Counted from the stretch's first letter, positions 16,644 through 25,016 are shown. The stretch is 64,000 nucleotides of DNA from an uncultured Maribacter sp. (GCF_947495965.1 NZ_CANMBB010000002.1:248001-312000), one strand, 5' to 3'. Notes: generated by a model from the letters alone, not told the origin. A program made the numbers and translations.

Positions 16644-17880
16644 CACTTAAAATTTTAGAGATATTCATTTTTAATATAGGAAAGATGGCTAATAAAATGG
16701 ATACCATTGATATTATTACTACTATTAAAATGTTATTTAACATGTTTACAGTAGAAAAAGTTAGTATAACCTCTTGTTGAAACTGCGATTTAAACAGGCT
16801 TATTATAAAGTACAACCCTATCTGAGAGAACAAAAAACCAAAAATTAAAGCAATAAAGACTATTACAATTCCTTCAAAAGCTACAATTCGGAATAATTGA
16901 AAATTACTTGCTCCATAGGTTCGCATGAGGGCTAGATCAAAAGCTCTTTCTCTTACCATTTTATATAGACTAATAAAAATAGTAATACATGAAATTAGGA
17001 GAATAATATATGCAATCCATGAAATTGCTTTAACACCAACACCTGTAAAACGGAATAGCCTTTCTAATTCATACTTAGGTAAGGCTGCTTGCATATTAGA
17101 ATTTGTATTAATATTTCTTGGCATGGTCATTAACCCCATGGGATTTCTAAAAGAGACCAGAATAGAAGTTACTTCTTTATCTTCATTTTTATGGGTGTCA
17201 TGTAAATGTTCATCATGACTTTCTTCTTCATGCGCTTCATGTACTGCCTCTTCTTCATGTTCTTCATGATGGTGTACATCCCAAATACTACTTAGGTTGG
17301 TTACAATAAGTTTATCAATAACGTTATACGTTGGTTTATAAATACCTACAACAGTAAAAGATTGTTCATGTTCTTCTATTGCATTTTTGGTTAAACCGTG
17401 CGAACTTAAAAATGTATCTCCTATTTGTAAATTTAATTTTTGTGCTACAGTATTCCCTAAAACTACTTCCATAGAATGTTCTATTTCTTTTCCTTTTAAG
17501 AGTTGTGCTTCATAAATTTTTGGGAAACCTGCAGTGGTACCAACAATACGATATCCTTTATAATTATCGCCATAGGATAGCGGAACAGCTGTTCTTACTA
17601 ACGGATTTTTAACTAATTTTTCTACTTCAGAATACTTAATATTTCCTGTTGGGTTATCCATATGTAAAACAGAAGAAAGCACTAATTGCAATGGGCTTCC
17701 TTTTGCTCCTACAACCATTTGTATATTCCCTAAAGTATTGGTAAACTGGTTTTGTATAGAAGAATCTAACTGTTGAATTCCTAATAATAAACCAACACTA
17801 ATAGATAAAGAAAATATACTAAGAAAGGCATAGAGTGGCTTATGAAGAAGATTTTTTAAACTTATAGTCCAGTTGTTCAT
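16633..17880 (-). CDS. FtsX/MacB-like ABC permease with histidine-rich loop
   Basis: The 415-residue protein has the MacB/FtsX plan: one N-terminal helix (about 18-36), a large periplasmic domain, and three C-terminal helices (about 285-400). Residues 203-230 are packed with histidine and acidic residues (HHHEEHEEEA... HDEHLHDTH), a probable zinc-binding loop in the periplasm. It overlaps the ATPase gene by 4 nt. Together they form a zinc-linked ABC system. MacB-type permeases move cargo across the outer side of the membrane instead of importing ions directly, so metal transport itself is not proven. Confidence 0.85.
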   Translation of the reverse strand: MNNWTISLKNLLHKPLYAFLSIFSLSISVGLLLGIQQLDSSIQNQFTNTLGNIQMVVGAKGSPLQLVLSSVLHMDNPTGNIKYSEVEKLVKNPLVRTAVPLSYGDNYKGYRIVGTTAGFPKIYEAQLLKGKEIEHSMEVVLGNTVAQKLNLQIGDTFLSSHGLTKNAIEEHEQSFTVVGIYKPTYNVIDKLIVTNLSSIWDVHHHEEHEEEAVHEAHEEESHDEHLHDTHKNEDKEVTSILVSFRNPMGLMTMPRNINTNSNMQAALPKYELERLFRFTGVGVKAISWIAYIILLISCITIFISLYKMVRERAFDLALMRTYGASNFQLFRIVAFEGIVIVFIALIFGFLFSQIGLYFIISLFKSQFQQEVILTFSTVNMLNNILIVVIISMVSILLAIFPILKMNISKILSDEK

Positions 17881-18527
17881 AGCGTAATTACATTTTTAAA
17901 GGATGATGTAATACGTGCATCATGAGTAATGACTACTAAATTTGCATTGTTTTTTTGCGCCTGTTGCTGCAACAAACGCATTACAATGTTGCAATTTTCA
18001 TCATCTAGACTAGATGTAGGTTCATCTGCTAGAATAATTTTTGGTTCATGAACTACTGCCATTGCAATACCAAGGCGCTGCAGTTGCCCTTCGCTAAGCT
18101 CATTTACCTTACTATTTTTAGTTTCCATTAAATCCAATTGCTCTAATAAAAAATCAATTTCTGAAGGTTTTATGGTCTTGCGACTAAAAAAAAGACGGGC
18201 CTTTAAATTATCAACAACACTTAAAGATGTAATGGCATGATTTTTTTGAAATACAAGACCTATATTTTTCCCTCTGAATTTATCTAATTGTGCATGCGAT
18301 AAGGTATTTAAATCTACTTCATCAATTACTACAGAACCACTTACAGGTTGTAATATGCCTGCTAAAAGATGTAAAAATGTGGTTTTACCTATTCCAGATT
18401 TTCCAAGAATAAGTAAATTTTCTTGTTCTTGTATATTTATACTTGGGAAACTAAAAACAGCTTCCTCTTTTTTATATTTAAATGTAAGATTATTGGTTTT
18501 TACCATCTTAAATTTTGTAGACTGCAA
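17877..18527 (-). CDS. LolD/MacB-like ABC transporter ATPase
   Basis: The 216-residue ATPase has Walker A GKSGIGKTT, Q-loop VFQKNH, signature LSEGQLQRLG, Walker B IILADEPTSSLD and H-loop VITHD, all intact. It pairs with the overlapping FtsX-like permease. The ATG at 18527 or the one at 18506 may be the start; the domain begins at LTFKYKKEEA. A zinc-box palindrome lies about 180 nt upstream, leaving a long leader. In that leader a 22-codon frame (18580-18648, minus) exists, but I see no reason to call it a gene. Confidence 0.9.
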   Translation of the reverse strand: MQSTKFKMVKTNNLTFKYKKEEAVFSFPSINIQEQENLLILGKSGIGKTTFLHLLAGILQPVSGSVVIDEVDLNTLSHAQLDKFRGKNIGLVFQKNHAITSLSVVDNLKARLFFSRKTIKPSEIDFLLEQLDLMETKNSKVNELSEGQLQRLGIAMAVVHEPKIILADEPTSSLDDENCNIVMRLLQQQAQKNNANLVVITHDARITSSFKNVITL

Positions 18528-18705
18528 TATACTAATACTCTATGTGCCATTAATCCTGTTTCAGAAATATTTATTTTTCCTATTCTTGAATTTCAGGCGC
18601 TTTAGGAACACTTTTTTTATAACAAGTAGACTTTAATAAGATGAACATAATTTTGATAAATTGTGTCCAAAATATCTGGTAAATATAATACCTTTTTTTA
18701 CATAA

Positions 18706-18722
18706 ACGCAACTAAGTTGCAT
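18706..18722. promoter_or_regulatory. Zur/Fur-type operator palindrome, site 1
   Basis: ACGCAACTAAGTTGCAT is a 7-3-7 inverted repeat of the same type as the two sites at the regulator gene. It lies between the cobW-like gene and the ABC operon on the minus strand and probably controls the latter. No perfect TAnnTTTG follows it; TATATTTA on the minus strand nearby is the best candidate. Confidence 0.75.
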
Positions 18723-18735
18723 TAATTAACATTCA

Positions 18736-19629
18736 TTAGAAGCTACGTTTTATAGCTTTTTCTAATACATTTGGTGCACTTCCAGGTCCAATAGTTAAAA
18801 GTTTAGTCCCTGTTATAGGAATACCATTGAATGGTCTTACAAAAACTTCACCATCTGGCTTTCTTTCAAAATAAGTATAATTAGACTCCCCTACTATTTT
18901 TGCACACCCTTTTATTCTTACTATGCTACTTGGCAATTGGGCACATATTTTATGAATACAATTTACATTCCATAAAACTGGTAAATCTATAGAACTAGAA
19001 GACCAATGTGCTTTTTGATGGTCTAACTTTTGTACCAAATTAGTTGATGGCAGTAGCTCTGGTAGTAATGTTACATCTAAAGTTGCCATAGTCAATATTT
19101 TGGCCATTGGGTTTAAAGCTTTTATTTCTTTAACAACGGCAGCTTGCCTATCTTCTGTAACTTCATCAAGATGCGTTAGTACTAAAAGTGAAGAAACCTG
19201 AATTTGATTAGATTCCAACGCATTATATTCTCCTCTTTTTTGCCAATTTTTAACGTCTACCACAGAAATTTGAATAGGTGGTAAAAATCTATCTTGTAAG
19301 CCAACACCCAAGAACTCCATTAAAGAACAAGCGTCCGAAGTTCCGTTTGCTTCAATTAAAGTTATACCATTTTTCCGTGCTGCTATTCTATTTACTGTAT
19401 TTCTAAGTTCTACAATACCACTACAACAAATACAACTACCGGTAAGGGGTTTAATAGATTTTAAGCTTAATTTTTGAGTTAACTGTTGCGCATCAATACT
19501 AGCATTTTCATAATCATTAAGAATTACGAATGGATCCCAACCTTTAGCAATAAAACTATTTATTAAGAATTTTAATAAGGTAGTTTTTCCTGCTCCCAAA
19601 AAGCCTACTACGGTTATTATAGCTTCCAT
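18736..19629 (-). CDS. COG0523 (CobW/ZNG-type) GTPase, probable zinc metallochaperone
   Basis: Starting at MEAIITVVGFLGAGKTT (ATG at 19629, 297 residues) puts the P-loop GFLGAGKTT near the N-terminus as in the family; the longer frame adds six unlikely residues. The metal site GSCICCSG (GxCxCC) at about 72-79 is intact. The C-terminal CobW domain has low conservation. Family members deliver zinc or other metals to enzymes using GTP. Direct neighbourhood of folE, a zinc enzyme, and Zur-type operators points to zinc. CobN-linked cobalt work is unlikely because no cobalamin genes are near. Confidence 0.88.
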   Translation of the reverse strand: MEAIITVVGFLGAGKTTLLKFLINSFIAKGWDPFVILNDYENASIDAQQLTQKLSLKSIKPLTGSCICCSGIVELRNTVNRIAARKNGITLIEANGTSDACSLMEFLGVGLQDRFLPPIQISVVDVKNWQKRGEYNALESNQIQVSSLLVLTHLDEVTEDRQAAVVKEIKALNPMAKILTMATLDVTLLPELLPSTNLVQKLDHQKAHWSSSSIDLPVLWNVNCIHKICAQLPSSIVRIKGCAKIVGESNYTYFERKPDGEVFVRPFNGIPITGTKLLTIGPGSAPNVLEKAIKRSF

Positions 19630-19665
19630 TTTGTTATAAAAATACAAACACTATCCTCTATTAGT

Positions 19666-20331
19666 TTATATTTTTTCTTGTGCTATTATTTTTAAAAATT
19701 CATTTCTATTTGCTTCGTTTTCAAAGCTACCGCCATATTCTAAAGTGGTAGTAAAACTACTTTGGTCTTTTATTCCTCTAGAAGAAACACAAAGATGCTT
19801 TGCCGTTACAGAAATAATAACATCTTTTGTTCCTAAAACCTCTTGCAAGTCATTAAGAATTTGAAGTACCAACCTTTCTTGGACCTGCGGACGGCGTGCA
19901 TAATAATCTACTAACCTGTTAATTTTAGATAAGCCTATTACCTTATCCTTTGGGATATAAGCAACATGTGCATGCCCCACTATTGGCAAAAAATGATGTT
20001 CACATGCAGAATCAATATTTATATACTGCTCTACCAACATTTTTTTATAACCGTACTTATTATCAAAAACGGATAGCTTTGGTTTATTTGCTGGATTTAA
20101 GCCATAAAAAAGCTCTTTTACATACATTTTTGCAACACGGTATGGAGTGCCAGATAAACTATCATCCTTTAAATCTAAACCCAACTCTTCCATTATTTTG
20201 GAAAAATGATGTTGAATATTAGCAATCTTTTCATCATCCGTTTTGTCAAAAGCATCTGCACGTAGGGGTGTTTTTATACTTTTTGAAAAATGATTGTCCC
20301 CAGTTATTTCTATCTGTTCTTTATTCTTCAT
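19666..20331 (-). CDS. folE: GTP cyclohydrolase I (type IA)
   Basis: The 221-residue enzyme converts GTP to dihydroneopterin triphosphate, the first step of folate synthesis. The family motifs CEHHFLPIVGHAHVAY and SVTAKHLCVSSRGIKD carry the zinc ligands (Cys, His, Cys) and catalytic His. The N-terminal 40 residues are charged extension. The ATG at 20331 is used in place of the GTG six bases earlier; it overlaps the MerC-like stop by 11 nt. A zinc-dependent type IA enzyme, not the zinc-free FolE2, is placed in this zinc-regulated operon beside a metallochaperone. Confidence 0.93.
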   Translation of the reverse strand: MKNKEQIEITGDNHFSKSIKTPLRADAFDKTDDEKIANIQHHFSKIMEELGLDLKDDSLSGTPYRVAKMYVKELFYGLNPANKPKLSVFDNKYGYKKMLVEQYINIDSACEHHFLPIVGHAHVAYIPKDKVIGLSKINRLVDYYARRPQVQERLVLQILNDLQEVLGTKDVIISVTAKHLCVSSRGIKDQSSFTTTLEYGGSFENEANRNEFLKIIAQEKI

Positions 20332-20725
20332 TTGCACAACATGTATCAGTACTACATTTACAGTGTTTTCTATTATATAAATGCAGTATTACCAACGCAA
20401 TAGAAGGAATATATATAATAGCTTCTGGCAAAGAAAATAATTCTAACTTTTCGTTTAAAATTAATGCTAATAATACCCCCCAACTTAACCAAAGCATTGG
20501 TTTAATCCACTTAATAGTTGTTGTTTTTGTTGTCCAATAAATAGCAAAAAACGAAATAGCAAGAAAAATGTAATCCATGAACTTCCACCATGTTGGCGGA
20601 CCACTGGAAAATGTTACCGAACTGGCATGCGCCATAAATAAAAATGGAGTGGCAACACAATGCATAAGACATAAAGAACTTGCAAAAGTTCCTAGAATAT
20701 CTGACCTCTGTTTTATTAATATCAT
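20321..20725 (-). CDS. MerC-domain membrane protein with cysteine-rich tail
   Basis: The 134-residue protein has four hydrophobic helices and the MerC-type motif SLCLMHCVATP in helix 1. The tail after helix 4 (RKHCKCSTDTCCANEE) has four cysteines and a histidine, a likely metal site on the cytoplasmic side. MerC proteins transport mercury, but homologues near Zur genes are thought to handle zinc. It is the first gene of the operon, directly behind the double-operator promoter. Confidence 0.85.
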   Translation of the reverse strand: MILIKQRSDILGTFASSLCLMHCVATPFLFMAHASSVTFSSGPPTWWKFMDYIFLAISFFAIYWTTKTTTIKWIKPMLWLSWGVLLALILNEKLELFSLPEAIIYIPSIALVILHLYNRKHCKCSTDTCCANEE

Positions 20726-20740
20726 TTATTTAATTTGTTA

Positions 20741-20757
20741 TTACAACTGAGTTGCAA
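20741..20757. promoter_or_regulatory. Zur/Fur-type operator palindrome, site 2
   Basis: TTACAACTGAGTTGCAA overlaps the end of the -7 element and the likely start point of the merC-like operon, so binding should block that promoter. Confidence 0.78.
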
Positions 20758-20784
20758 ATGTAAAGATATTATTTGTTAATGCAA
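20755..20784 (-). promoter_or_regulatory. promoter of the merC-folE-cobW operon
   Basis: On the minus strand TTG (20784-20782), 19 nt, then TACATTTG (20762-20755): an exact Bacteroidota TTG-N19-TAnnTTTG promoter. Operator site 3 covers its -33 element and site 2 its -7 end. Confidence 0.8.
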
Positions 20785-20803
20785 CACTGTTGCGTTATAT
20801 TTG
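20773..20803 (+). promoter_or_regulatory. promoter of the Fur-family regulator gene
   Basis: TTG (20773-20775), 20 nt, TATATTTG (20796-20803). The spacer contains operator site 3. The start codon at 20808 is only 4 nt behind the -7 element, so the message may begin at or next to the ATG (leaderless). Confidence 0.8.
20779..20795. promoter_or_regulatory. Zur/Fur-type operator palindrome, site 3
   Basis: ATGCAACACTGTTGCGT fills the spacer of the regulator's own promoter and covers the -33 element of the divergent one, as expected for autoregulation. Confidence 0.8.
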
Positions 20804-20807
20804 TTTT

Positions 20808-21188
20808 ATGGGAGTAATTAGAAAAACAAAAGCTGTTGAAGTTTTACTTAATGAGTTTCACAATAGTTCTGCAGCTATTTCTGCTAAAAAACTTATTGCA
20901 AAATTAGACTCTACATTTAACAAAACAACCATTTATCGTGTATTGGATAAGTTAGAAGATGATGGAATTTTACATTCTTTTTTAGGCAAAGAAGGGCTTA
21001 AATGGTATGCAAAGTGTAATGGTTGTACCGCGTCTAAACATGAAGATTTGCATCCTCATTTTCAATGCTTAAGTTGTGGAAAAGTAGAATGTTTAACCGT
21101 GAGTGTTACGCTTCCCAAAATACCTAATAAAAAAATAGAAACTTCTCAATTATTATTGCAGGGAAAATGTGAAGCATGTTTTGTTTAG
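20808..21188 (+). CDS. Fur-family transcriptional repressor, probably Zur
   Basis: The 126-residue protein has the Fur winged-helix domain (TKAVEVLLNEF... TIYRVLDKLEDDGILH) and C-terminal metal sites: a His-rich hinge HEDLHPHF, CLSCGK and CEAC, giving two CxxC pairs for structural zinc. The frame can be extended to a TTG at 20790, but that codon lies inside the operator and -7 element, so the ATG at 20808 is chosen. Divergence from a zinc-type operon and matching palindromes support Zur over Fur or PerR. Iron or manganese sensing is not excluded. Confidence 0.88.
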   Translation: MGVIRKTKAVEVLLNEFHNSSAAISAKKLIAKLDSTFNKTTIYRVLDKLEDDGILHSFLGKEGLKWYAKCNGCTASKHEDLHPHFQCLSCGKVECLTVSVTLPKIPNKKIETSQLLLQGKCEACFV

Positions 21189-21193
21189 ATAAT

Positions 21194-21997
21194 TTATAAT
21201 ATCTTATTTTTTAATTTTTTCCACTCTTTTTCAATTTTTTCTTCGGATAGGTTATGTTTTTCAAAGCTAATGCCTTTTTGTATATTTTTAATATCTATAT
21301 ACTCCATATTTTCTATACCTAGTGCCGTTTTAACTACTTTATCAACATGAATATTACCTGTGTCAAAACACGGGATAGATACGTCTTTTTTTCTAATAAG
21401 CATTGGTAATTCTGTACATGCCAGTACAACTCCTTCTACTAGTTCATTTTTATGAATGATTTTTAAAATTTGTTGTTTTGATTTATTACTAAACACTCCT
21501 TTAAGTAATTCTTCATAGATAATATTGTGTATAGTATTCCTATCCTCCTTATTTGGAATAACTACTTCTAATCCTTTTTCTTTAAAAGTATTTATATAAA
21601 AATCTTTTTCCATGATGTATTTTGTTCCTAAAAAAAGAATTCTTTTAAGCCTTTTTTTATGAACAGCATCTGCACTAGCACTAGCAATATGTATAAAAGG
21701 TATATTAATAGCTCTAATAATCTCATCACTCACAATATGTATAAGGTTAGTACATAATACTACCATATCTGCCCCTGCTTTCTCTAATTGTTTTGCATTT
21801 TTAACAACAATTACGCTAATTGCCTCCCAATCATTTGCAAAAGTTAACTTTTTAATTTCTTCAAAATCTACAGAAATCATTATAATTTTTGCTGAATGAG
21901 AACCTCCTAAAATTTTATTTACCTTCTTATTAATACGTTCATAATATAACTTAGAAGACTCCCATCCCATACCTCCTATTAAACCTATTGTTTTCAT
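21194..21997 (-). CDS. aspartate/glutamate racemase family protein
   Basis: The 267-residue enzyme opens MKTIGLIGGMGWESSKLYY, the signature of the RacX/YgeA branch of cofactor-independent amino acid racemases. Both catalytic cysteines are visible: VVLCTNLIH (about 82) and VVLACTELPML (about 193). It should interconvert L- and D-amino acids, with aspartate, glutamate or broader specificity; YgeA-like members prefer homoserine or similar. It is divergent from a LysR regulator that starts 166 nt away and is likely controlled by it. It ends 6 nt from the convergent Fur-family gene. Confidence 0.88.
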   Translation of the reverse strand: MKTIGLIGGMGWESSKLYYERINKKVNKILGGSHSAKIIMISVDFEEIKKLTFANDWEAISVIVVKNAKQLEKAGADMVVLCTNLIHIVSDEIIRAINIPFIHIASASADAVHKKRLKRILFLGTKYIMEKDFYINTFKEKGLEVVIPNKEDRNTIHNIIYEELLKGVFSNKSKQQILKIIHKNELVEGVVLACTELPMLIRKKDVSIPCFDTGNIHVDKVVKTALGIENMEYIDIKNIQKGISFEKHNLSEEKIEKEWKKLKNKIL

Positions 21998-22018
21998 ATT
22001 TATTAACCATTTTAGAAA

Positions 22019-22042
22019 ACTAGCTATAAATAATATGCTAGT
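22019..22042. promoter_or_regulatory. LysR-type operator candidate
   Basis: ACTAGC-N12-GCTAGT, extended by GAAA on one side and TTTC on the other with a 2-nt slip, lies 21 nt upstream of the racemase start in the divergent region. LysR regulators bind such interrupted palindromes. Confidence 0.5.
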
Positions 22043-22162
22043 AATTTTCTTAAAATTATTATATCTATTAATTTAATAATTGAAAGTTGATTGAATAGTT
22101 TAACTCTTATCGTTGAAAATATATCAACTACCACAATTATTTATATATACTATCTTTGATTG

Positions 22163-23050
22163 ATGGAATTAAAATACTTTAGGCTAATTAAAACTATTGT
22201 TGAAGAAGGTAGTATTGCTAATTCTTCAGAACGTTTATTTTTAACACAATCTGCTTTAAGTCATCAATTGCGAGATTTAGAAGAGCGTCTAGGTTTTAAA
22301 GTTTTTTATAGAAGTAGAAATAAATGGAATCTTACCGATGAAGGAAACGAACTCTATAAATTAGCAAACAAATTGTTCTCTTCTATTGATGAGAGTTTTA
22401 ACTCGATAAGACATATTAAAGAAGGCTCTAAAGGCTCCATAAAATTAAGTGCAGAATGCCAATCTTTTGTCCATTCTATTCCTCAGTTTGTACAACAAAT
22501 GGGAATTCTTTACCCAGAGATTGATATTGAATTAAACCTATATGCTAGACAACTTACTATTTCAAAATTATTAGCTAATGAAATTGATATAGCAATTGTT
22601 ACTTTTAAACCTGTTTCTGACGAATTAGAAAATATTAAGGTTTACGAAGACGAAATTTTTGCCATTATGCATAAAGAAAATAAACTAAATGACTTAGATT
22701 TTTTAGATTCTAATCATTTTTCTGATATGCATATGCTTATACACTCTTATCCTTTAGATAGTGTCTCTATATATGAACATTATTTAAAATCAAATAATGT
22801 AACCCCTAATAAAATATCTGCTATTCCCTACACTGAAGCTTCTTTGTCTATGATTGAATCTAATATGGGAGTTTTATGCGCACCCAAATGGCAATTAAAA
22901 CCTTTTAAAATGTCAGAAGATATAGTTTTTAAAAGTATTAGTAAAAATGGAATAAAAAGAAATCACTATTTAGTTGTTAAAAAAGTTAATCTAAATAAAA
23001 AACACATTCACAATTTCATATCTAATTTTATAGAGTATTTTTTAGAATAA
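22163..23050 (+). CDS. LysR-family transcriptional regulator
   Basis: The 295-residue protein has a LysR winged-helix N-terminus (MELKYFRLIKTIVEEGSIANSSERLFLTQSALSHQLRDLE) and a two-lobed effector domain from about residue 90. The ATG at 22163 is used, not the TTG one codon earlier. TATCTTTG at 22151-22158 is a -7 promoter element only 4 nt before it, so this message may also be leaderless. It probably controls the divergent racemase gene. Confidence 0.92.
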   Translation: MELKYFRLIKTIVEEGSIANSSERLFLTQSALSHQLRDLEERLGFKVFYRSRNKWNLTDEGNELYKLANKLFSSIDESFNSIRHIKEGSKGSIKLSAECQSFVHSIPQFVQQMGILYPEIDIELNLYARQLTISKLLANEIDIAIVTFKPVSDELENIKVYEDEIFAIMHKENKLNDLDFLDSNHFSDMHMLIHSYPLDSVSIYEHYLKSNNVTPNKISAIPYTEASLSMIESNMGVLCAPKWQLKPFKMSEDIVFKSISKNGIKRNHYLVVKKVNLNKKHIHNFISNFIEYFLE

Positions 23051-23064
23051 TTCTAATATTACTC

Positions 23065-24111
23065 CTACTTATTTTCCCTAATAAATGTAATTACTTCTTC
23101 TGCAAATAAATCTGGTTCTGTTGCCATAGGAGAATGGCCAGATTTTTCAAAAATTACTAATTTCTTATTACTAGCTCCCAAGTTATTATAAGAATCTTGA
23201 GCATACCTTATTGGTACAACCATATCATATTTTCCCCATAAAACTAAAGAAGGTACCGTAATTTCTTGAAGTCTGTCTTTAAATGTTATGTTTTGAAATA
23301 AATCTTCATCTAAGATGGATTGGGTATTAGCCATGTTCCAGAACAAAGTTAAAATGTTGTATTTTAGTATTGTATTTTCATCACTTTCTACATTTTTATT
23401 AATAACATTTGTGTCTGCCAACTTTTCTTCTGCTTTAAAAGCTTCAGAATTGAGTTTACGCATATCCTTCATATTATATTCTGGAGCAACATTATTAGTT
23501 AATTCTATAAGACTTTCCCAATATTGAGTTGCATTACCAGCATTAATTTGTTCTGCCGCTACCCTTTTAAAATTAGCAATATATTCCAAATACATGGATT
23601 TAGGGTTGTGCGAGCCATCAACATCTATCCACCCTAAAAAATCGGTTTGATCTTTCAATAAAGTTGCAGGTCCTAAAGCACCTCCCCAACTATGCCCCAT
23701 TAAAAAAAACCTAGAATCATTACCATATTTATGTTTAATAACTTTTACTAACGCTAAAACATCTTCGGCCATAATATCTATGTTTATCCCGTTTTCGGAA
23801 TAACTACCTTGTGCCATTCCTGAACCTCGTTGGTCAAAATAAACTACAGCACATTCTTTTTCAATAGCATCTTTAATAGAATTAGAACGATAACTTAATC
23901 CTATACCACCAGGCCCACCATGTAAAATAATAAGAAATAGTTTTTCGGATCCATCACCATGGATATAAGCTGGCATATCTGCCTTTTTATGCCGTACAAA
24001 TATAGTATCACTTAACTGAGAAATATCCTCGTCATTAGAACAAGAAAAAACGGTACATAGAACAATTAGTGCCCCTATTTTATTAGCGTATTCTTTTATA
24101 AATTTCTGCAT
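23065..24111 (-). CDS. alpha/beta-hydrolase lipoprotein, proline iminopeptidase-like
   Basis: The 348-residue protein has a lipobox VFSC (about residue 24) and a hydrolase fold with oxyanion motif LHGGPGG, nucleophile elbow GHSWGGAL (catalytic Ser), VLWGKYDMVVP (Asp) and KSGHSP (His). These are typical of the prolyl iminopeptidase family (S33). As a lipoprotein it would act in the periplasm or at the outer membrane, possibly on peptides. Its ATG overlaps the upstream stop by one base (TAATG), so it is coupled to the barrel protein gene. Confidence 0.88.
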   Translation of the reverse strand: MQKFIKEYANKIGALIVLCTVFSCSNDEDISQLSDTIFVRHKKADMPAYIHGDGSEKLFLIILHGGPGGIGLSYRSNSIKDAIEKECAVVYFDQRGSGMAQGSYSENGINIDIMAEDVLALVKVIKHKYGNDSRFFLMGHSWGGALGPATLLKDQTDFLGWIDVDGSHNPKSMYLEYIANFKRVAAEQINAGNATQYWESLIELTNNVAPEYNMKDMRKLNSEAFKAEEKLADTNVINKNVESDENTILKYNILTLFWNMANTQSILDEDLFQNITFKDRLQEITVPSLVLWGKYDMVVPIRYAQDSYNNLGASNKKLVIFEKSGHSPMATEPDLFAEEVITFIRENK

Positions 24112-24755
24112 TATTTTTTATTTTTAAATTTAAATCGGTATCCGTATTGAAGATTAATAGATGGTACGGTGCCTGCATTAAAAGGGGTTCTTAATAATAA
24201 ATTTACTTTGAAATACCTACCTGTTAATTTTTTACCTAATCTTTGTTTTCCAATTCCTAAGGATATAGATGGTGCATAATAACTTCTGCCTGGCAAGAAA
24301 ACCTTAGAAACATCATCGCCTTTTACTTCATAGGTTTCTGGTAATATAGAACGGTAGTAGCCCAAAGGGTTAAAATCTACACTAAACTGTTTTCCTTTTT
24401 TATTTGTTCTGCGCCATGTTATACCATAATTGGTATAGAAACCGGTATCTGTCTTAGAGGAGAAATTTGTAGTGAATCCTAAATTACCATTAAATAGAAA
24501 CTGATGGGTATTTGTTTTTTGTCCTCTTCGCTTATTTTTAACTTTCTTTTTTTCTTCTAAAAGATATTCGGCTCCTAAATTTATTCCATTATTCCAGAAT
24601 ATATTTCCAGAATAACCTGCCGTAAATTCTGTCCGATCAAAAAAAGTGTTGCTAGATAAGTCCGAAACGCTACGTACAACTTTTGGTTCTTGGGAAAAAC
24701 CTACAGTAATACACAGTAATACTAATAAAGGTAACAGAGATAGTTTTAATGTCAT
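24111..24755 (-). CDS. probable outer-membrane beta-barrel protein
   Basis: From the ATG at 24755 the protein has 214 residues, with a signal peptide ending near GFSQ and then alternating amphipathic strands with aromatic ends (TEFTAGYSGNIFWNN, GFYTNYGITWRR), ending in SINLQYGYRFKFKNKK. The longer frame starts with GTG. It looks like an 8- to 10-stranded outer-membrane barrel, but no family is recognised. Translational coupling to the hydrolase suggests a shared pathway. Confidence 0.72.
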   Translation of the reverse strand: MTLKLSLLPLLVLLCITVGFSQEPKVVRSVSDLSSNTFFDRTEFTAGYSGNIFWNNGINLGAEYLLEEKKKVKNKRRGQKTNTHQFLFNGNLGFTTNFSSKTDTGFYTNYGITWRRTNKKGKQFSVDFNPLGYYRSILPETYEVKGDDVSKVFLPGRSYYAPSISLGIGKQRLGKKLTGRYFKVNLLLRTPFNAGTVPSINLQYGYRFKFKNKK

Positions 24756-24966
24756 ATGCCATTGTTTTTTGATGGATGGCACGAAAATATCTTTATAAAC
24801 GATGCAGCCATGTTAAAGGTTTAATAATTAATACCTAAAAGATTGATAAAAGCACAGCACTTATGTTAAATAATAAATTGTTCTATTGCATAAATGACAA
24901 AATAGAAAAACAAAAACTAAAAAATAGTAAATACTAAATTCTCTTAACTTTAATTTAACAACATTT

Positions 24967-25003
24967 ATTGCTAAATTAATAGTATTACTATTAATTTAGC
25001 AAT
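24967..25003. promoter_or_regulatory. 37-nt perfect palindrome, probable TetR operator
   Basis: ATTGCTAAATTAATAGTA (24967-24984), one central T, TACTATTAATTTAGCAAT (24986-25003): 18 matched positions per arm. It ends 13 nt before the tetR start codon. Such placement is classic for an autoregulating TetR repressor controlling the downstream exporter. Confidence 0.8.
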
Positions 25004-25016
25004 TTTAAATTCAGTT

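Noticed and set aside
18580-18648. 22-codon minus-strand frame in the ABC operon leader
   Set aside because: Too short, no clear signal or context beyond position; not called as a gene.
20790-20807. TTG start for the Fur-family gene
   Set aside because: The codon is within the operator and ahead of the -7 element, so it would not be transcribed from the visible promoter.
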